A DNA stretch of 64,000 nt from Planctomycetota bacterium (GTDB lineage Bacteria > Planctomycetota > UBA1135 > GCA-002686595): assembly GCA_002683825.1 (NCBI GenBank), contig NYUD01000073.1, forward strand, positions 1 through 64,000, read 5' to 3'. Made by a program: the position numbers and the translations under genes. This document shows, one piece after another, positions 33,223 through 42,199 of the stretch. How positions within the stretch are numbered: the stretch's first letter is position 1; every line of letters begins with the position of its first letter. The notes under the pieces are model-generated. The model ran no database searches. It saw only the letters and a program-made list of their open reading frames with translations, and was not told the origin of the DNA.

Positions 33223-34494
33223 CTAGTTCTTGTGTTTCTCCAGCCAGGCCTTGTCTTTCTCAGTGAGTTGGATGTGGTTCTTCAGCATGTCCTCGAGTTG
33301 TTTTTTCTCGAAGACACGTTCGTTCAGATACCACCAGGCGAACCATTGCTTGATCGAGCTTTGGCGTTTTTCCTCGCTCGTTCCCGTTCCGGATCCCACC
33401 CTGTTCTGGGGGGCGTAGCCGAAGAACTGGGCGGTGATGCTGCGCAACGTCACCACCATGATGTTGCACTGAATGCGACGCTCCTCGGTGTCGAGCGGTG
33501 TGTTGTAGAGGCCCGTCAGGAGAATCGGGACAGCGGGTTTGCCTATCTCCACCAGCTCGCGCTTGGCCGCCCCCGATTCCCGCGTCAGATCCAGATCGAT
33601 CAGGGTAGCAAAGAGGCGGTCGATGCGGTCGCGCATGTCGGGCGGAGTCGTGCTCAGGTGGTCGAGGGGCTCGGGTTGGCGTTCGATGACCTCCGTGCCG
33701 TCGGACAGTATTACCTCTTCGTAGCCCTTCGGTTTCGCGGCCTTTTCGATCGCGGCGAGCTCCTTCTCCGAGCGCCAGCGCTCCCAGGCATAGGCGCGCC
33801 AATCACCCATGTGATCGCGGTTGAGCTTCCAATCGATGAAGCGTCGCTCGGTTCCCCCGGCGTGGGGCGTGAGGGAGAGGCGCACGCGGGCGCTGGAGCT
33901 ATCGAGCTCGATGACCTCACCGTCGTAGGGTTCCCACTCGTGGATCAGCTCGCCCGTTTCACCCTCCTTGAGGGAGGCGATCATCCCCTGCATGACCTCC
34001 GTGAGCTCACCCGTGGGCAGGATGGCGTAGACCTCCCGGGAGCGCGGGGAGATGCCGGCCTCCTCGGCCCGCACGATCTCTGCGGCGTGCCAGAAGATGC
34101 GGCCGTCGAGGAGGCGGCGCAGTATTTCGGTGTTCGAGTTGCGCGCCGCACTGTGGATGGCCACGGCGCTCTGGAGGAGCTTGCCGTTCCAGCCGGTCGG
34201 GTCGGCGACGGGGTCGGCCGGTTCTTCGACCTGGACGGTCCCGCCGGGCGCTGCGACGGCCTCGTCGTAGGCGTCCCGGGTGACGAACCAGACGAGCATG
34301 AGAAGGACGGCGCCAAGACCGATGCCCCCGAAGAGCCCCATGTTGGGCCCCCGACGGGGCCGGGTACTGCGGCCCCGCGGATCGGCTCCGTGGGCGATGA
34401 AGACCCGCCCACACTCTCCACAGCGGACCTTAGAGCCCTCTTTGCTGTCGGGGAGCTGGGCCCGAGAATGGCAACCTGGGCACGCGATCAGCAT
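33223..34494 (-). CDS. Zinc-ribbon membrane protein with external helical domain
   Basis: The product has 423 residues. An N-terminal zinc ribbon (C5-x2-C8, C25-x2-C28) is followed by a basic linker, one membrane segment near 54-72 and a C-terminal region with HEAT-like character (AKRELVEIGKPAVPILLTGL). The ATG at 34494 was chosen because the zinc ribbon starts at once; the frame upstream is antisense to uvrB. It is divergent from uvrB (120-base gap) and precedes the related zinc-ribbon gene. I know of no assigned function for this layout. Confidence 0.75.
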   Translation of the reverse strand: MLIACPGCHSRAQLPDSKEGSKVRCGECGRVFIAHGADPRGRSTRPRRGPNMGLFGGIGLGAVLLMLVWFVTRDAYDEAVAAPGGTVQVEEPADPVADPTGWNGKLLQSAVAIHSAARNSNTEILRRLLDGRIFWHAAEIVRAEEAGISPRSREVYAILPTGELTEVMQGMIASLKEGETGELIHEWEPYDGEVIELDSSSARVRLSLTPHAGGTERRFIDWKLNRDHMGDWRAYAWERWRSEKELAAIEKAAKPKGYEEVILSDGTEVIERQPEPLDHLSTTPPDMRDRIDRLFATLIDLDLTRESGAAKRELVEIGKPAVPILLTGLYNTPLDTEERRIQCNIMVVTLRSITAQFFGYAPQNRVGSGTGTSEEKRQSSIKQWFAWWYLNERVFEKKQLEDMLKNHIQLTEKDKAWLEKHKN

Positions 34495-34614
34495 GGTTGA
34501 ATCGACGGGGCGGAAAAAGACCGCCCCGATGGCAAGATTAAGGGGGGTCGCCCGAGGGCGCAAGCGGTGCGGGCCTCCTTGCCCAAAACGCGCGCTCCTT
34601 TTTTTCCTATACCC

Positions 34615-36624
34615 ATGTCCGAACCCTTCGAATTGGCCTCTTCTTTCGCACCCATGGGCGATCAGCCCCAGGCGATCGGGCGGTTGACGGACTGGGTCTC
34701 CGGGGGGACCCCCCACAGTTCTCTGCTCGGGATCACGGGGTCGGGCAAGACCTTCACCATGGCGGCGGTCGTCGAAAAGCTGAACCGCCCGACCCTGGTC
34801 CTTTCGCCCAACAAGACCCTGGCGGCCCAGTTGTACGCGGAATTCAAGGAGCTCTTCCCCCGCAATGCCGTCGAGTATTTCGTCAGCTACTACGACTACT
34901 ACCAGCCGGAGGCTTACGTCGCCTCGACCGACACCTTCATCGAAAAGGACGCCAGTCGAAACGAGAACATCGAACGGATGCGCAACAGCGCGACCCGCTC
35001 CTTGCTCGAGCGGCGCGATGTCCTGATCGTCGCTTCGGTGTCCTGCATCTACGGGCTGGGATCGCCGGATCACTACTCGGAGATGTCCCTGAAGCTCAGG
35101 CGCGGGGACAAGGTAGACCGTGACGACATCCTGCGGCGCCTGACCCGGATGCAGTACTCGCGCAACAACCTCGATTTTCGGCGCGGGACGTTTCGAGCGC
35201 GGGGTGACGTGGTCGAGGTGTTTCCGGCCTACGAAGAGGAGCGGGTGATTCGCTTCGAACTCTTCGGAGATGAGCTGGAATCGATTCTCGAGGTAGATCC
35301 GCTGCGCGGCGAGATCCTCGAGGAGCGCGACGAAGTGAACGTCTATCCGTCGGGTCACTACGTGACGCCGCAGGAGCGCATGGATCGGGCGGTCGTGGGG
35401 ATCGAAGCGGAGCTGGAGGAACGCTTGGTGCATCTCAGGCGCAACGACAAGCTGCTCGAAGCGCAGCGGCTGGAACAACGCACGCGCTACGACCTCGAGC
35501 TCCTGCGTGCGACCGGCATGTGCAACGGCATCGAGAATTATTCGCGCTGGATGGACGGTCGCGAGGCCGGGCAAGCCCCCTTCACACTCATCAACTACTT
35601 TCCCGAGGACTTCGTCGTCTTCGCCGACGAGAGCCACGTGGCCGTGCCCCAGGTCGGCGGCATGTTCCGGGGCGACCGATCGCGTAAGGAGACGCTGGTC
35701 GAACACGGCTTTCGTTTGCCCAGCGCCCTCGACAACCGGCCGCTGCGCTTCGAGGAGTGGGAAAAACTCGTCAAGCAGATCGTCTATGTCTCGGCCACGC
35801 CCGGCAAGTACGAGCTGGAACACTCGGACAAACATCTGGCCGAACAGATCGTGCGCCCCACGGGGCTCCTGGATCCGGCCATCGAGATGCGTCCGGCCCG
35901 GACCCAGGTCGACGACCTCCTGCACGAGCTCAAGGCCACGACGAAGGCCGGTTGGCGCACCCTGGTCACGACCCTCACGAAGCGCTCCGCCGAGGAGTTG
36001 ACGAACTACCTGGCCGAGTTGGGGGTACGCGTGCGCTACCTGCACTCCGAGATCGACACGATCGAGCGCGCCCAGATCCTGCGCGACCTGCGCCTGGGAG
36101 AATTCGACGTGCTGATCGGTATCAACCTCCTGCGCGAGGGCCTGGACTTGCCGGAGGTCGCCCTCGTGGCGGTTCTGGATGCGGACAAGGAGGGTTTTCT
36201 GCGCTCGGCGACCTCGCTGATCCAGACCTGCGGCCGCGCGGCGCGCAACGTCGAGGGGCGCGTCCTTTTCTACGCCGACAAGGAGACCAATTCGATCCGC
36301 GTGACCATGGAGGAGGTCGAACGCCGGCGCACGCGTCAAGCGGCCTACAACGCGGAACACGGCATCGTGCCCAAGACCATCATCAAGCCCGTGCGCGACT
36401 CCATCGAAGCGCTCTACGACATGGAGTTCAGCAGCACCGATCTACCCGGTGAGAAGGACGAGGAGAGCGAGGCGGCACACGGGTGGTCGGCCAGGAAGTT
36501 GCGCGGCGAGATCCTGCGCCTGCAGGACGAGATGAACGTCGCCGCCAGGGAGCTGCGTTTCGAAGAGGCCGCCCGCATGCGCGATCGGATCCGTCGTCTG
36601 GAGAGCTTCGAGCTGGCCCGCTGA
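34615..36624 (+). CDS. uvrB: Excinuclease ABC subunit B
   Basis: The product has 669 residues, the usual UvrB length. Walker A is [14 protein letters not shown] near 36-49. The [11 protein letters not shown] segment of the damage-probing beta-hairpin region is near 93-103. DEIVF-type motif II appears as [11 protein letters not shown], and the C-terminal UVR motif ([20 protein letters not shown] and following) binds UvrC. It loads on damaged DNA with UvrA and recruits UvrC for dual incision in nucleotide excision repair. The ATG at 34615 gives the normal N-terminus MSEPFELAS. The gene is followed by uvrC on the same strand. Confidence 0.98.
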   Translation: MSEPFELASSFAPMGDQPQAIGRLTDWVSGGTPHSSLLGITGSGKTFTMAAVVEKLNRPTLVLSPNKTLAAQLYAEFKELFPRNAVEYFVSYYDYYQPEAYVASTDTFIEKDASRNENIERMRNSATRSLLERRDVLIVASVSCIYGLGSPDHYSEMSLKLRRGDKVDRDDILRRLTRMQYSRNNLDFRRGTFRARGDVVEVFPAYEEERVIRFELFGDELESILEVDPLRGEILEERDEVNVYPSGHYVTPQERMDRAVVGIEAELEERLVHLRRNDKLLEAQRLEQRTRYDLELLRATGMCNGIENYSRWMDGREAGQAPFTLINYFPEDFVVFADESHVAVPQVGGMFRGDRSRKETLVEHGFRLPSALDNRPLRFEEWEKLVKQIVYVSATPGKYELEHSDKHLAEQIVRPTGLLDPAIEMRPARTQVDDLLHELKATTKAGWRTLVTTLTKRSAEELTNYLAELGVRVRYLHSEIDTIERAQILRDLRLGEFDVLIGINLLREGLDLPEVALVAVLDADKEGFLRSATSLIQTCGRAARNVEGRVLFYADKETNSIRVTMEEVERRRTRQAAYNAEHGIVPKTIIKPVRDSIEALYDMEFSSTDLPGEKDEESEAAHGWSARKLRGEILRLQDEMNVAARELRFEEAARMRDRIRRLESFELAR

Positions 36625-36776
36625 GGGGGCCGGCTCGAAGCGAGCGAGTGTCACTCGGTCGGAAAGAAAGCCGGATTGTCGATGGTCCCCGGGGGGCGTC
36701 GGGCGGTTCGTGGGGACCCGGGCCGCGCTCGAACTTGCGTTCGATGGGGCGGAAACTCCCACCGCCTCGGCGAGAA

Positions 36777-36790
36777 CCTTCTCGAGAAGG
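36777..36790. repeat. 14-bp palindrome in the uvrB-uvrC gap
   Basis: CCTTCTCGAGAAGG is a perfect palindrome in the 241-base gap between uvrB and uvrC. The frame of uvrC stays open upstream to 36710 but encodes nothing like a UvrC N-terminus. The palindrome could be an operator for a separate uvrC promoter. Apart from it and some GC-rich short hairpins I see nothing in this gap. Confidence 0.35.
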
Positions 36791-36865
36791 CTTGTCTCTT
36801 CGAGCCGGGACGGCGAAATAGCCCGGCGTGTACCTAGCGCATCTCCAGGAGGCGGCGGAGTCCGC

Positions 36866-38719
36866 ATGAGCGACCACGCCTGGGGCCCCGATCCGGACCT
36901 CTCCGCGATCAGCGAGCGACCCGGGGTCTACCTCTTTCGCAATGCGAAGGGGCGTGTGCTGTACGTCGGCAAGGCGCGCAACCTCAAGAGCCGCCTGTCC
37001 ACCTACCGTGCCGGCGGGGATGGGCGTGTCAATGTGCGCTTCCTGGAGCGCGATGCCGCGAACGTCGAGACGATCCTAACGCGCACCGAGCAGGAGGCGC
37101 TCCTGCTCGAGGACGCGCTGATCAAGCAGTACAGGCCCCCGCACAACGTCAGGCTGAAGGACGACAAGTCGTTCCTGATGATCCGCATCGACCTGGACGA
37201 GCGCTTTCCGCGCTTGAAGTTCGTGCGGGCGCACCATCCCAAGGAGGGCAAGAAGAAGGGGCGCACGCGCTTCTTCGGGCCCTACGCCTCGACCAAGGCC
37301 GTGCGTGGAACACTGGCGGACCTGCATCGGGTCGTACCCCTGCGGGATTGCACCGACCAGGTGCTCAACCATCGCTCGCGGCCGTGCTTGAAGCATCAGA
37401 TCGGGCTGTGCTCGGCGCCCTGCGTCGATGGCATCGACGAAGAGGCCTACGCCGGTCTGGTGGAGCGCGCGATGCGCGTCCTGTCCGGTGACATCCGGGA
37501 GCTGGAGGAGGATCTGGACGGGCGCATGCAGCGGGCGTCCGAGCGCCGGGAGTTCGAGCTGGCGGCCGGGTTCCGGGACCGTCTGCAGGCTCTGCGCCGC
37601 ACGGTCGAGCAGCAGGGTGTGCGGCCGGGGCTGAAGGTGGACCGCGACGTCTTGGGGTGGGCCCGTTCAGGAGAGGATGCGCTCTGTCACCGGCTCGCCT
37701 TTCGCTCCGGCCGGCTCACCGAGAGCCGCGCGCATCACTTCCGCTCCGAGCTGGCGGACGAAGAGTTGATGCACAACGTGCTGACCGCCCTGTACGGCAG
37801 CGGTCGGCGAGAGGTGCCGCAGGAGATCGTGATTCCGTGTCGGCCCGTGGATCGGTTGCTCCTCGAAGCGACCCTGGGGGAGAACCTGGACCTCGTCGTT
37901 CCGGGCAAGGGGGAACGCAAGCGCATGCTCGACCTCGCCGGTGAGAACGCGCGTTCCGAACTGGCTCGGCGCCTGGCTTCCGAGGGCGCGGATCGCGAGG
38001 CCCTGGAGAAGCTCGCCCGGCTCGTCGATCTGCCCTTCGGCGAAACACCGCCGGTGATCGACTGCTTCGACATTTCGAACCTGCAGGGTTCCCACATCGT
38101 CGCCAGCCGCGTTCGCTTCCGATGCGGGATCGCAGATCGTGGGGGCTATCGACGCTTTCGCGTACGGGACGTTGAGGGACAGGACGACTTCGCATCGATG
38201 CAGGAGGTGGTGGGGCGCAGCCTGCGGCGCGGGATGAAGGAGGGCGACCTGCCGGATCTGGTCGTGATCGACGGCGGCGCCGCCCAGCTGGCATCGGCTT
38301 TCAAGGCGCGCGAGGACGCAGGGGCCTTCGAGGTGAGGATCGTCGGCCTCGCCAAGGCTCGGAGGGAGCGGAACGTGAAGGGTAAGCGCAAGGAGCGCAC
38401 GGAGGAGCGGCTGTTTCTCACCCCGGAGTCCGAAGCGCTCGAGCTTCCACGTCACTCCGCCGCACGCCATCTTCTGGAGCGGATCCGGGACGAAGCGCAC
38501 CGCTTCGCGATCACCTATCACAGAAAGGAACGGGGGAAGATCCGTTCGCAACTGGATTCGATCCCCGGCGTCGGACCTACCAAGCGCAAAGCGTTGCTGA
38601 AACGCTTCGGCAGCGTGGTGGGGGTGAAGGAGGCGAGCGTGGAGGAGCTAGCTCGTATCCCCGGGATCTCCGACGAGCTGGCCAAGGCGATTCACGAGTA
38701 TCTTCTGAAGCCGGGGTGA
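36866..38719 (+). CDS. uvrC: Excinuclease ABC subunit C
   Basis: The product has 617 residues, full length. The N-terminal GIY-YIG nuclease domain has GVYLFRNAKGRVLYVGKARN near 19-38. The UVR motif is near 215-245 (RMQRASERREFELAAGFRDR). The C-terminal RNase H-like nuclease has DCFDISNLQG and DGGAAQL, and tandem helix-hairpin-helix motifs end the protein (IPGVGPTKRKALLKRFGS, IPGISDELA). It makes both incisions around UvrB-bound lesions. The ATG at 36866 has GGAG seven bases upstream. The xerD gene converges on it, with a seven-base gap between the stops. Confidence 0.97.
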   Translation: MSDHAWGPDPDLSAISERPGVYLFRNAKGRVLYVGKARNLKSRLSTYRAGGDGRVNVRFLERDAANVETILTRTEQEALLLEDALIKQYRPPHNVRLKDDKSFLMIRIDLDERFPRLKFVRAHHPKEGKKKGRTRFFGPYASTKAVRGTLADLHRVVPLRDCTDQVLNHRSRPCLKHQIGLCSAPCVDGIDEEAYAGLVERAMRVLSGDIRELEEDLDGRMQRASERREFELAAGFRDRLQALRRTVEQQGVRPGLKVDRDVLGWARSGEDALCHRLAFRSGRLTESRAHHFRSELADEELMHNVLTALYGSGRREVPQEIVIPCRPVDRLLLEATLGENLDLVVPGKGERKRMLDLAGENARSELARRLASEGADREALEKLARLVDLPFGETPPVIDCFDISNLQGSHIVASRVRFRCGIADRGGYRRFRVRDVEGQDDFASMQEVVGRSLRRGMKEGDLPDLVVIDGGAAQLASAFKAREDAGAFEVRIVGLAKARRERNVKGKRKERTEERLFLTPESEALELPRHSAARHLLERIRDEAHRFAITYHRKERGKIRSQLDSIPGVGPTKRKALLKRFGSVVGVKEASVEELARIPGISDELAKAIHEYLLKPG

Positions 38720-38725
38720 TCCGGA

Positions 38726-39655
38726 CTAGCCCCGCGGGTGGTACATGCGGTGCAAGCTGAGGATGTGCTCCGCATCCATGTGCGTGTAGATCTCCGTCGT
38801 GCGGATCGAGGCGTGCCCGAGCATTTCCTGCACGCTGCGCAGGTCCGCGCCACCCTCCACCAGGTGAGATGCGAACGAGTGGCGCAGGGTGTGCGGCGAG
38901 ATCGTCGGGTCCAGTCCGGCGCGTTGCGCCGCTCGTTTCACGATGCGCCAGGCGCTCGTTCGATCCAGAGCTCGCCCGTTCTTCGAGAGGAACACCTCGT
39001 GGGCGCGTTCGTATCCCTTGCGCGTGCGCCGGCCCCCCTCCAGCCAACCCGTCAGGGCCTTTCGCGCCCGGGCTCCCAGCGGAACCAGGCGCGTCTTGTT
39101 GCCCTTGCCGGTCAACTTCAGGACGCGCAGCGACGGCTCGATCCCATCGGTTCGCAGCCCGACCGCTTCTGCGATGCGCGCGCCGGATGCATACAAGACC
39201 TCGAGCAGGGCCGTGTCGCGTTGGGCGTGCCAGTCGTCGAGGCCGGGCGCGGCGAGGAGTGCGTCCACATCCTCGACCGTCAACGTCGCCGGCAGGGCGC
39301 GGCGGAGCTTGGGTGCGGGGATGCGGGCCAGGGGGTCCCGCTTCAGCCGGCCCTCGGCGACCTGGTGGCGGACACACATCCGCAACGCGGAGAGGCCGCG
39401 GGCCAGGGAGGACTCCGCGAGTCCGGCGCTGCGGCCCTCGTTCAGGTAGGCGATCACGTCGGCGGAGTCGAGCCGGTCGAAACCGGCGAGCCCCCGCTCC
39501 GTGCCCCAGCGGGCGAAGCGAACCAGGTCGCGGCGGTAGGCCGCAAGCGTGTTCCGGGCGAGGCCCGCCTCGACCCGCAGGGCCTCCAGGAAGTCCTCCA
39601 CCTCGTCCGTCCAGGCGGGGTCCAGGGGGGCTGGGAACGGATCGGTCGCGGCCAT
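38726..39655 (-). CDS. xerD: Site-specific tyrosine recombinase XerD/XerC type
   Basis: The product has 309 residues. An N-terminal SAM-like DNA-binding domain spans about 14-100. The catalytic residues are in order R160, K184, H255-x2-R258, H281 and Y290. It resolves chromosome dimers at dif with its partner recombinase and FtsK. The Xer assignment rests on length, spacing and the absence of a phage-like arm-binding domain. The ATG at 39655 is preceded by GGAGGA at a good distance. It is divergent from the DksA/TraR-type gene. XerD and XerC cannot be separated with certainty by eye. Confidence 0.92.
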   Translation of the reverse strand: MAATDPFPAPLDPAWTDEVEDFLEALRVEAGLARNTLAAYRRDLVRFARWGTERGLAGFDRLDSADVIAYLNEGRSAGLAESSLARGLSALRMCVRHQVAEGRLKRDPLARIPAPKLRRALPATLTVEDVDALLAAPGLDDWHAQRDTALLEVLYASGARIAEAVGLRTDGIEPSLRVLKLTGKGNKTRLVPLGARARKALTGWLEGGRRTRKGYERAHEVFLSKNGRALDRTSAWRIVKRAAQRAGLDPTISPHTLRHSFASHLVEGGADLRSVQEMLGHASIRTTEIYTHMDAEHILSLHRMYHPRG

Positions 39656-39781
39656 GTAAGTTCCTCCATGGTGGCCCTTTTCTTCCGCCGGTCCAGGTTG
39701 AGCGCTGCCCGAGTCGCCCCTATGTTCCCGCTCCCCCTCGCTACAGGGGCCGCTCGGGGCCCCGACATCCTTGTCTTTTCC

Positions 39782-40150
39782 ATGACTCGCAAGCTCAATC
39801 CAGAGGACCTGAACCGTTACCGCTCCCTCCTCCGCCACGTTCGCCGGGAACTGTTCTCGGATATCGGAGAACTCGAAGACGACGCATTTCCCCGGGACGG
39901 TGGCGTTCGGGCGACGGGAGACGACGCTGCCGACCTGGGGTCGGACAGCTATTCCAAGGAGTTCAGTCTCGATCTTCTCGCCCGTGACAAGGCCACCCTG
40001 GGGGAGGTCGATGAGGCCCTGGGGCGGCTGCAATCCGGGAGTTTCGGCTGCTGTGAAGGCTGCCAGGCACGGATCCCGAAGGTGCGCCTGAACGCCCTGC
40101 CCCACGCGCGCAAGTGCATCGGTTGCCAGCGCGAGGCCGAGGGGATCTGA
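39782..40150 (+). CDS. DksA/TraR-family zinc-finger protein
   Basis: The product has 122 residues. The N-terminal half is a charged coiled-coil region (NRYRSLLRHVRRELFSDIGE) and the C-terminal half carries the C4 zinc finger CxxC-x17-CxxC (CEGCQARIPKVRLNALPHAR then KCIGC). Proteins of this family bind the RNA polymerase secondary channel and modulate initiation, often with ppGpp. The coiled-coil tip residues D-A-D-A-L of classical DksA are not obvious here, so the exact role is open. It is followed 101 bases later by pyrD. Confidence 0.88.
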   Translation: MTRKLNPEDLNRYRSLLRHVRRELFSDIGELEDDAFPRDGGVRATGDDAADLGSDSYSKEFSLDLLARDKATLGEVDEALGRLQSGSFGCCEGCQARIPKVRLNALPHARKCIGCQREAEGI

Positions 40151-40251
40151 CGCCCCCCCTGTTCGGCCCGGCTGCGGGGGCCCTCGAGTAGCTCGACATT
40201 CATGAGCCGGGGTGTGAGCGTCCACTCCCGGAAGTGGCATCATGGAGCGCC

Positions 40252-41232
40252 ATGGTGGAACTCTCCGTACGGCTGGGCGCGCTCGAGCTGCGTAATCCCG
40301 TGATGACGGCCTCGGGTACCTACGGCCACGGGCTGGAAATGTGCCACTTCACACCGCCCGAGTTGCTCGGGGCGCTGGTCAGCAAGACCGTGACCCTCGC
40401 GCCGCGGCCTGGGAATCCGACTCCTAGAATCTGTGAAACCCAGCTGGGACTGCTCAACTCCATAGGTCTGGAGAACAAGGGCATCGAAAGCTATCTGGAA
40501 CACACACTGCCTGAGGTGGAGAAGGCGGACACGGTGATCGTGACCAACGCCGGCGGCGAATCGATCGAGGAATACCGCGAGATGGCGCGTATTCTCGATG
40601 GTCAGGGTGCGGTCGATGCCATCGAGCTGAATTTGTCCTGCCCCAACATCCAGGGCGGAGCCTTGCCCTTTTCGACCGATCCGGCGAAGGCGGCCGAGGT
40701 GGTGGCGGCGGCCCGCGAGGCCACCTCGAAGCCACTGTTCGCGAAGCTCTCTCCCAACGTGGCCCACATCGCTCGCATGGCCCGGGCGGTCGAGGAGGCG
40801 GGGGCCGACGCCATCACCGCGGTCAACACCCTTCTGGGCTTGTCGGTCGACTGGCGTCGACGCAAACCCGGCCTGGGGACGGTCCATGGCGGCTATTCCG
40901 GCCCCGCCATCAAGCCCGTGGCCCTGCACTGCGCCTGGGCCTGCGCGCGGGCCGTGGAGATCCCTGTCATCGGCTGCGGCGGGATTTCCACCGCCGAGGA
41001 CGCGCTCGAGTTCCTGGTCGCCGGCTGTGCGGCCGTCCAGCTGGGCACGGCCTGTTTCGCGGATCCCGCCCTGCCGGGACGGCTCGTCGCCGAGCTCCAC
41101 GAACTCCTCCGGCGCGAGGGCATCGCCTCCGTGGGCGATCTCATCGGGACCCTGAGGGATGGACGCGAAGAAAACCTCGAAGCTCGTTCCGGAAATGGAG
41201 AGGAACGACCGAAGGGGATCCCTGTCCGCTGA
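40252..41232 (+). CDS. pyrD: Dihydroorotate dehydrogenase, class 1B catalytic subunit
   Basis: The product has 326 residues. FMN-binding TIM barrel: NPVMTASGTYG near 15-25, substrate site with NSIGLENKGI, catalytic Cys in ELNLSCPNIQGG (class 1 enzymes use Cys as base), and VIGCGGISTAEDALEFLVAG plus AVQLGTA for FMN phosphate. It oxidises dihydroorotate to orotate in pyrimidine synthesis in the cytoplasm. Class 1B enzymes normally pair with the electron-transfer subunit PyrK, which is not adjacent here. The ATG at 40252 gives the standard MVELSVRLG N-terminus; GTG 40234 is an alternative. The next gene starts 21 bases downstream. Confidence 0.95.
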   Translation: MVELSVRLGALELRNPVMTASGTYGHGLEMCHFTPPELLGALVSKTVTLAPRPGNPTPRICETQLGLLNSIGLENKGIESYLEHTLPEVEKADTVIVTNAGGESIEEYREMARILDGQGAVDAIELNLSCPNIQGGALPFSTDPAKAAEVVAAAREATSKPLFAKLSPNVAHIARMARAVEEAGADAITAVNTLLGLSVDWRRRKPGLGTVHGGYSGPAIKPVALHCAWACARAVEIPVIGCGGISTAEDALEFLVAGCAAVQLGTACFADPALPGRLVAELHELLRREGIASVGDLIGTLRDGREENLEARSGNGEERPKGIPVR

Positions 41233-41253
41233 CATGCGGCAAAATCCTCCGGA

Positions 41254-42105
41254 ATGCGACTCGAGCAGATGACCCCGGCGCATGTGAGACGCGCCCTCGA
41301 CGTCTACCTTCTGCGCGCCTGGCCCACGGGCTGTGGGCAGACCCCGACCCTCTCCCTGGAGGAGCTCGAGGGGCTCGACCAGCTCGAGCTCCTGTTCGAG
41401 CGTTTTGAACACATCGAGGGGGGGGGTGGAGGGCTGAAGCGCTACGCCCTGCGGCTGGGCAACAGCCGCTACCCGTTCATGAAGTTCGTCGTCCAGGAGC
41501 ACCTGGTGAACGGCGAGTACTTCTTCTCGGTCGACACCCACGACAACCTCGACATCCGGCCCGAGAACCCCGACTACACCGAGTGGGAGCTTCTGAAGGG
41601 GTTCAACCGCGACCTGAAGCATGAGATCGAGAACGAGTGGGATCAGGCGGGGTTGCCGACAAACACGGACCTGAGGGCCCTCATGGAGGAGCTGGCGCGG
41701 GTAGAACGGGAGGAAAGCAAGCGCAAGAGCGTCCTCGTGGTCGACGATGAGGCGGATGTGGCCCTGGGCCTGGCGGCCCTTCTGCGCGCCCGCGGCTACG
41801 AGTGCGAACTGGCCCGGGACGGGCTGGAGGCGCTCCAGCGCCTGGACCGGGATCCGCTGCCCGATCTGGTTCTTCTGGACTACGAAATGCCCCAATTGGA
41901 CGGCGAGGAGGTCCTGCGCCGGCTGCGTCGTGAGCCGCGCACCGCGCACCTCCCGGTGTTGCTCGCGACCGCCTCCACGATCGATCTCTCGCGCCTCAGG
42001 CGGGTGTCGGGCTTGCTGCGCAAGCCCTATCCACGGCACGTTCTCTTCGCCATGATCTCGAGGCTTCTGGGGGCCGCCCAGGAGGCTCGAGGGGAGAAAC
42101 CCTAA
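41254..42105 (+). CDS. Response regulator with an unrecognised N-terminal domain
   Basis: The product has 283 residues. Residues 1-155 form a domain I cannot assign: residues 8-55 are helical and acidic, and a conserved-looking core follows (RYALRLGNSRYPFMKFVVQE, YFFSVDTHDNLDIRPENPDY). A charged helix links this to a receiver domain at 158-275 with D164/D165, phospho-acceptor D209 in LVLLDYEMP, a Thr/Ser pair in ATAST, and K252 in LLRKPYP. No DNA-binding domain is present, so output is by protein contact or through the N-terminal domain. It lies 21 bases after pyrD and 94 bases before secA. Confidence 0.85.
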   Translation: MRLEQMTPAHVRRALDVYLLRAWPTGCGQTPTLSLEELEGLDQLELLFERFEHIEGGGGGLKRYALRLGNSRYPFMKFVVQEHLVNGEYFFSVDTHDNLDIRPENPDYTEWELLKGFNRDLKHEIENEWDQAGLPTNTDLRALMEELARVEREESKRKSVLVVDDEADVALGLAALLRARGYECELARDGLEALQRLDRDPLPDLVLLDYEMPQLDGEEVLRRLRREPRTAHLPVLLATASTIDLSRLRRVSGLLRKPYPRHVLFAMISRLLGAAQEARGEKP

Positions 42106-42199
42106 GAATCCGGGCCGCCCCGGCTTGGCTCGAGCCGTGCTTTCGCTCTACTAATGAGGGATTGCACGGCAATGCGACACCCAAAAATCCCAACCTGAC

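Noticed and set aside
34495..36360. Upstream extension of the zinc-ribbon protein across uvrB
   Set aside because: It is entirely antisense to uvrB, and the zinc ribbon marks the natural N-terminus at 34494.
36710..36865. GTG-initiated N-terminal extension of UvrC
   Set aside because: The extra residues do not resemble a UvrC N-terminus, and ATG 36866 has a ribosome binding site and the usual sequence.
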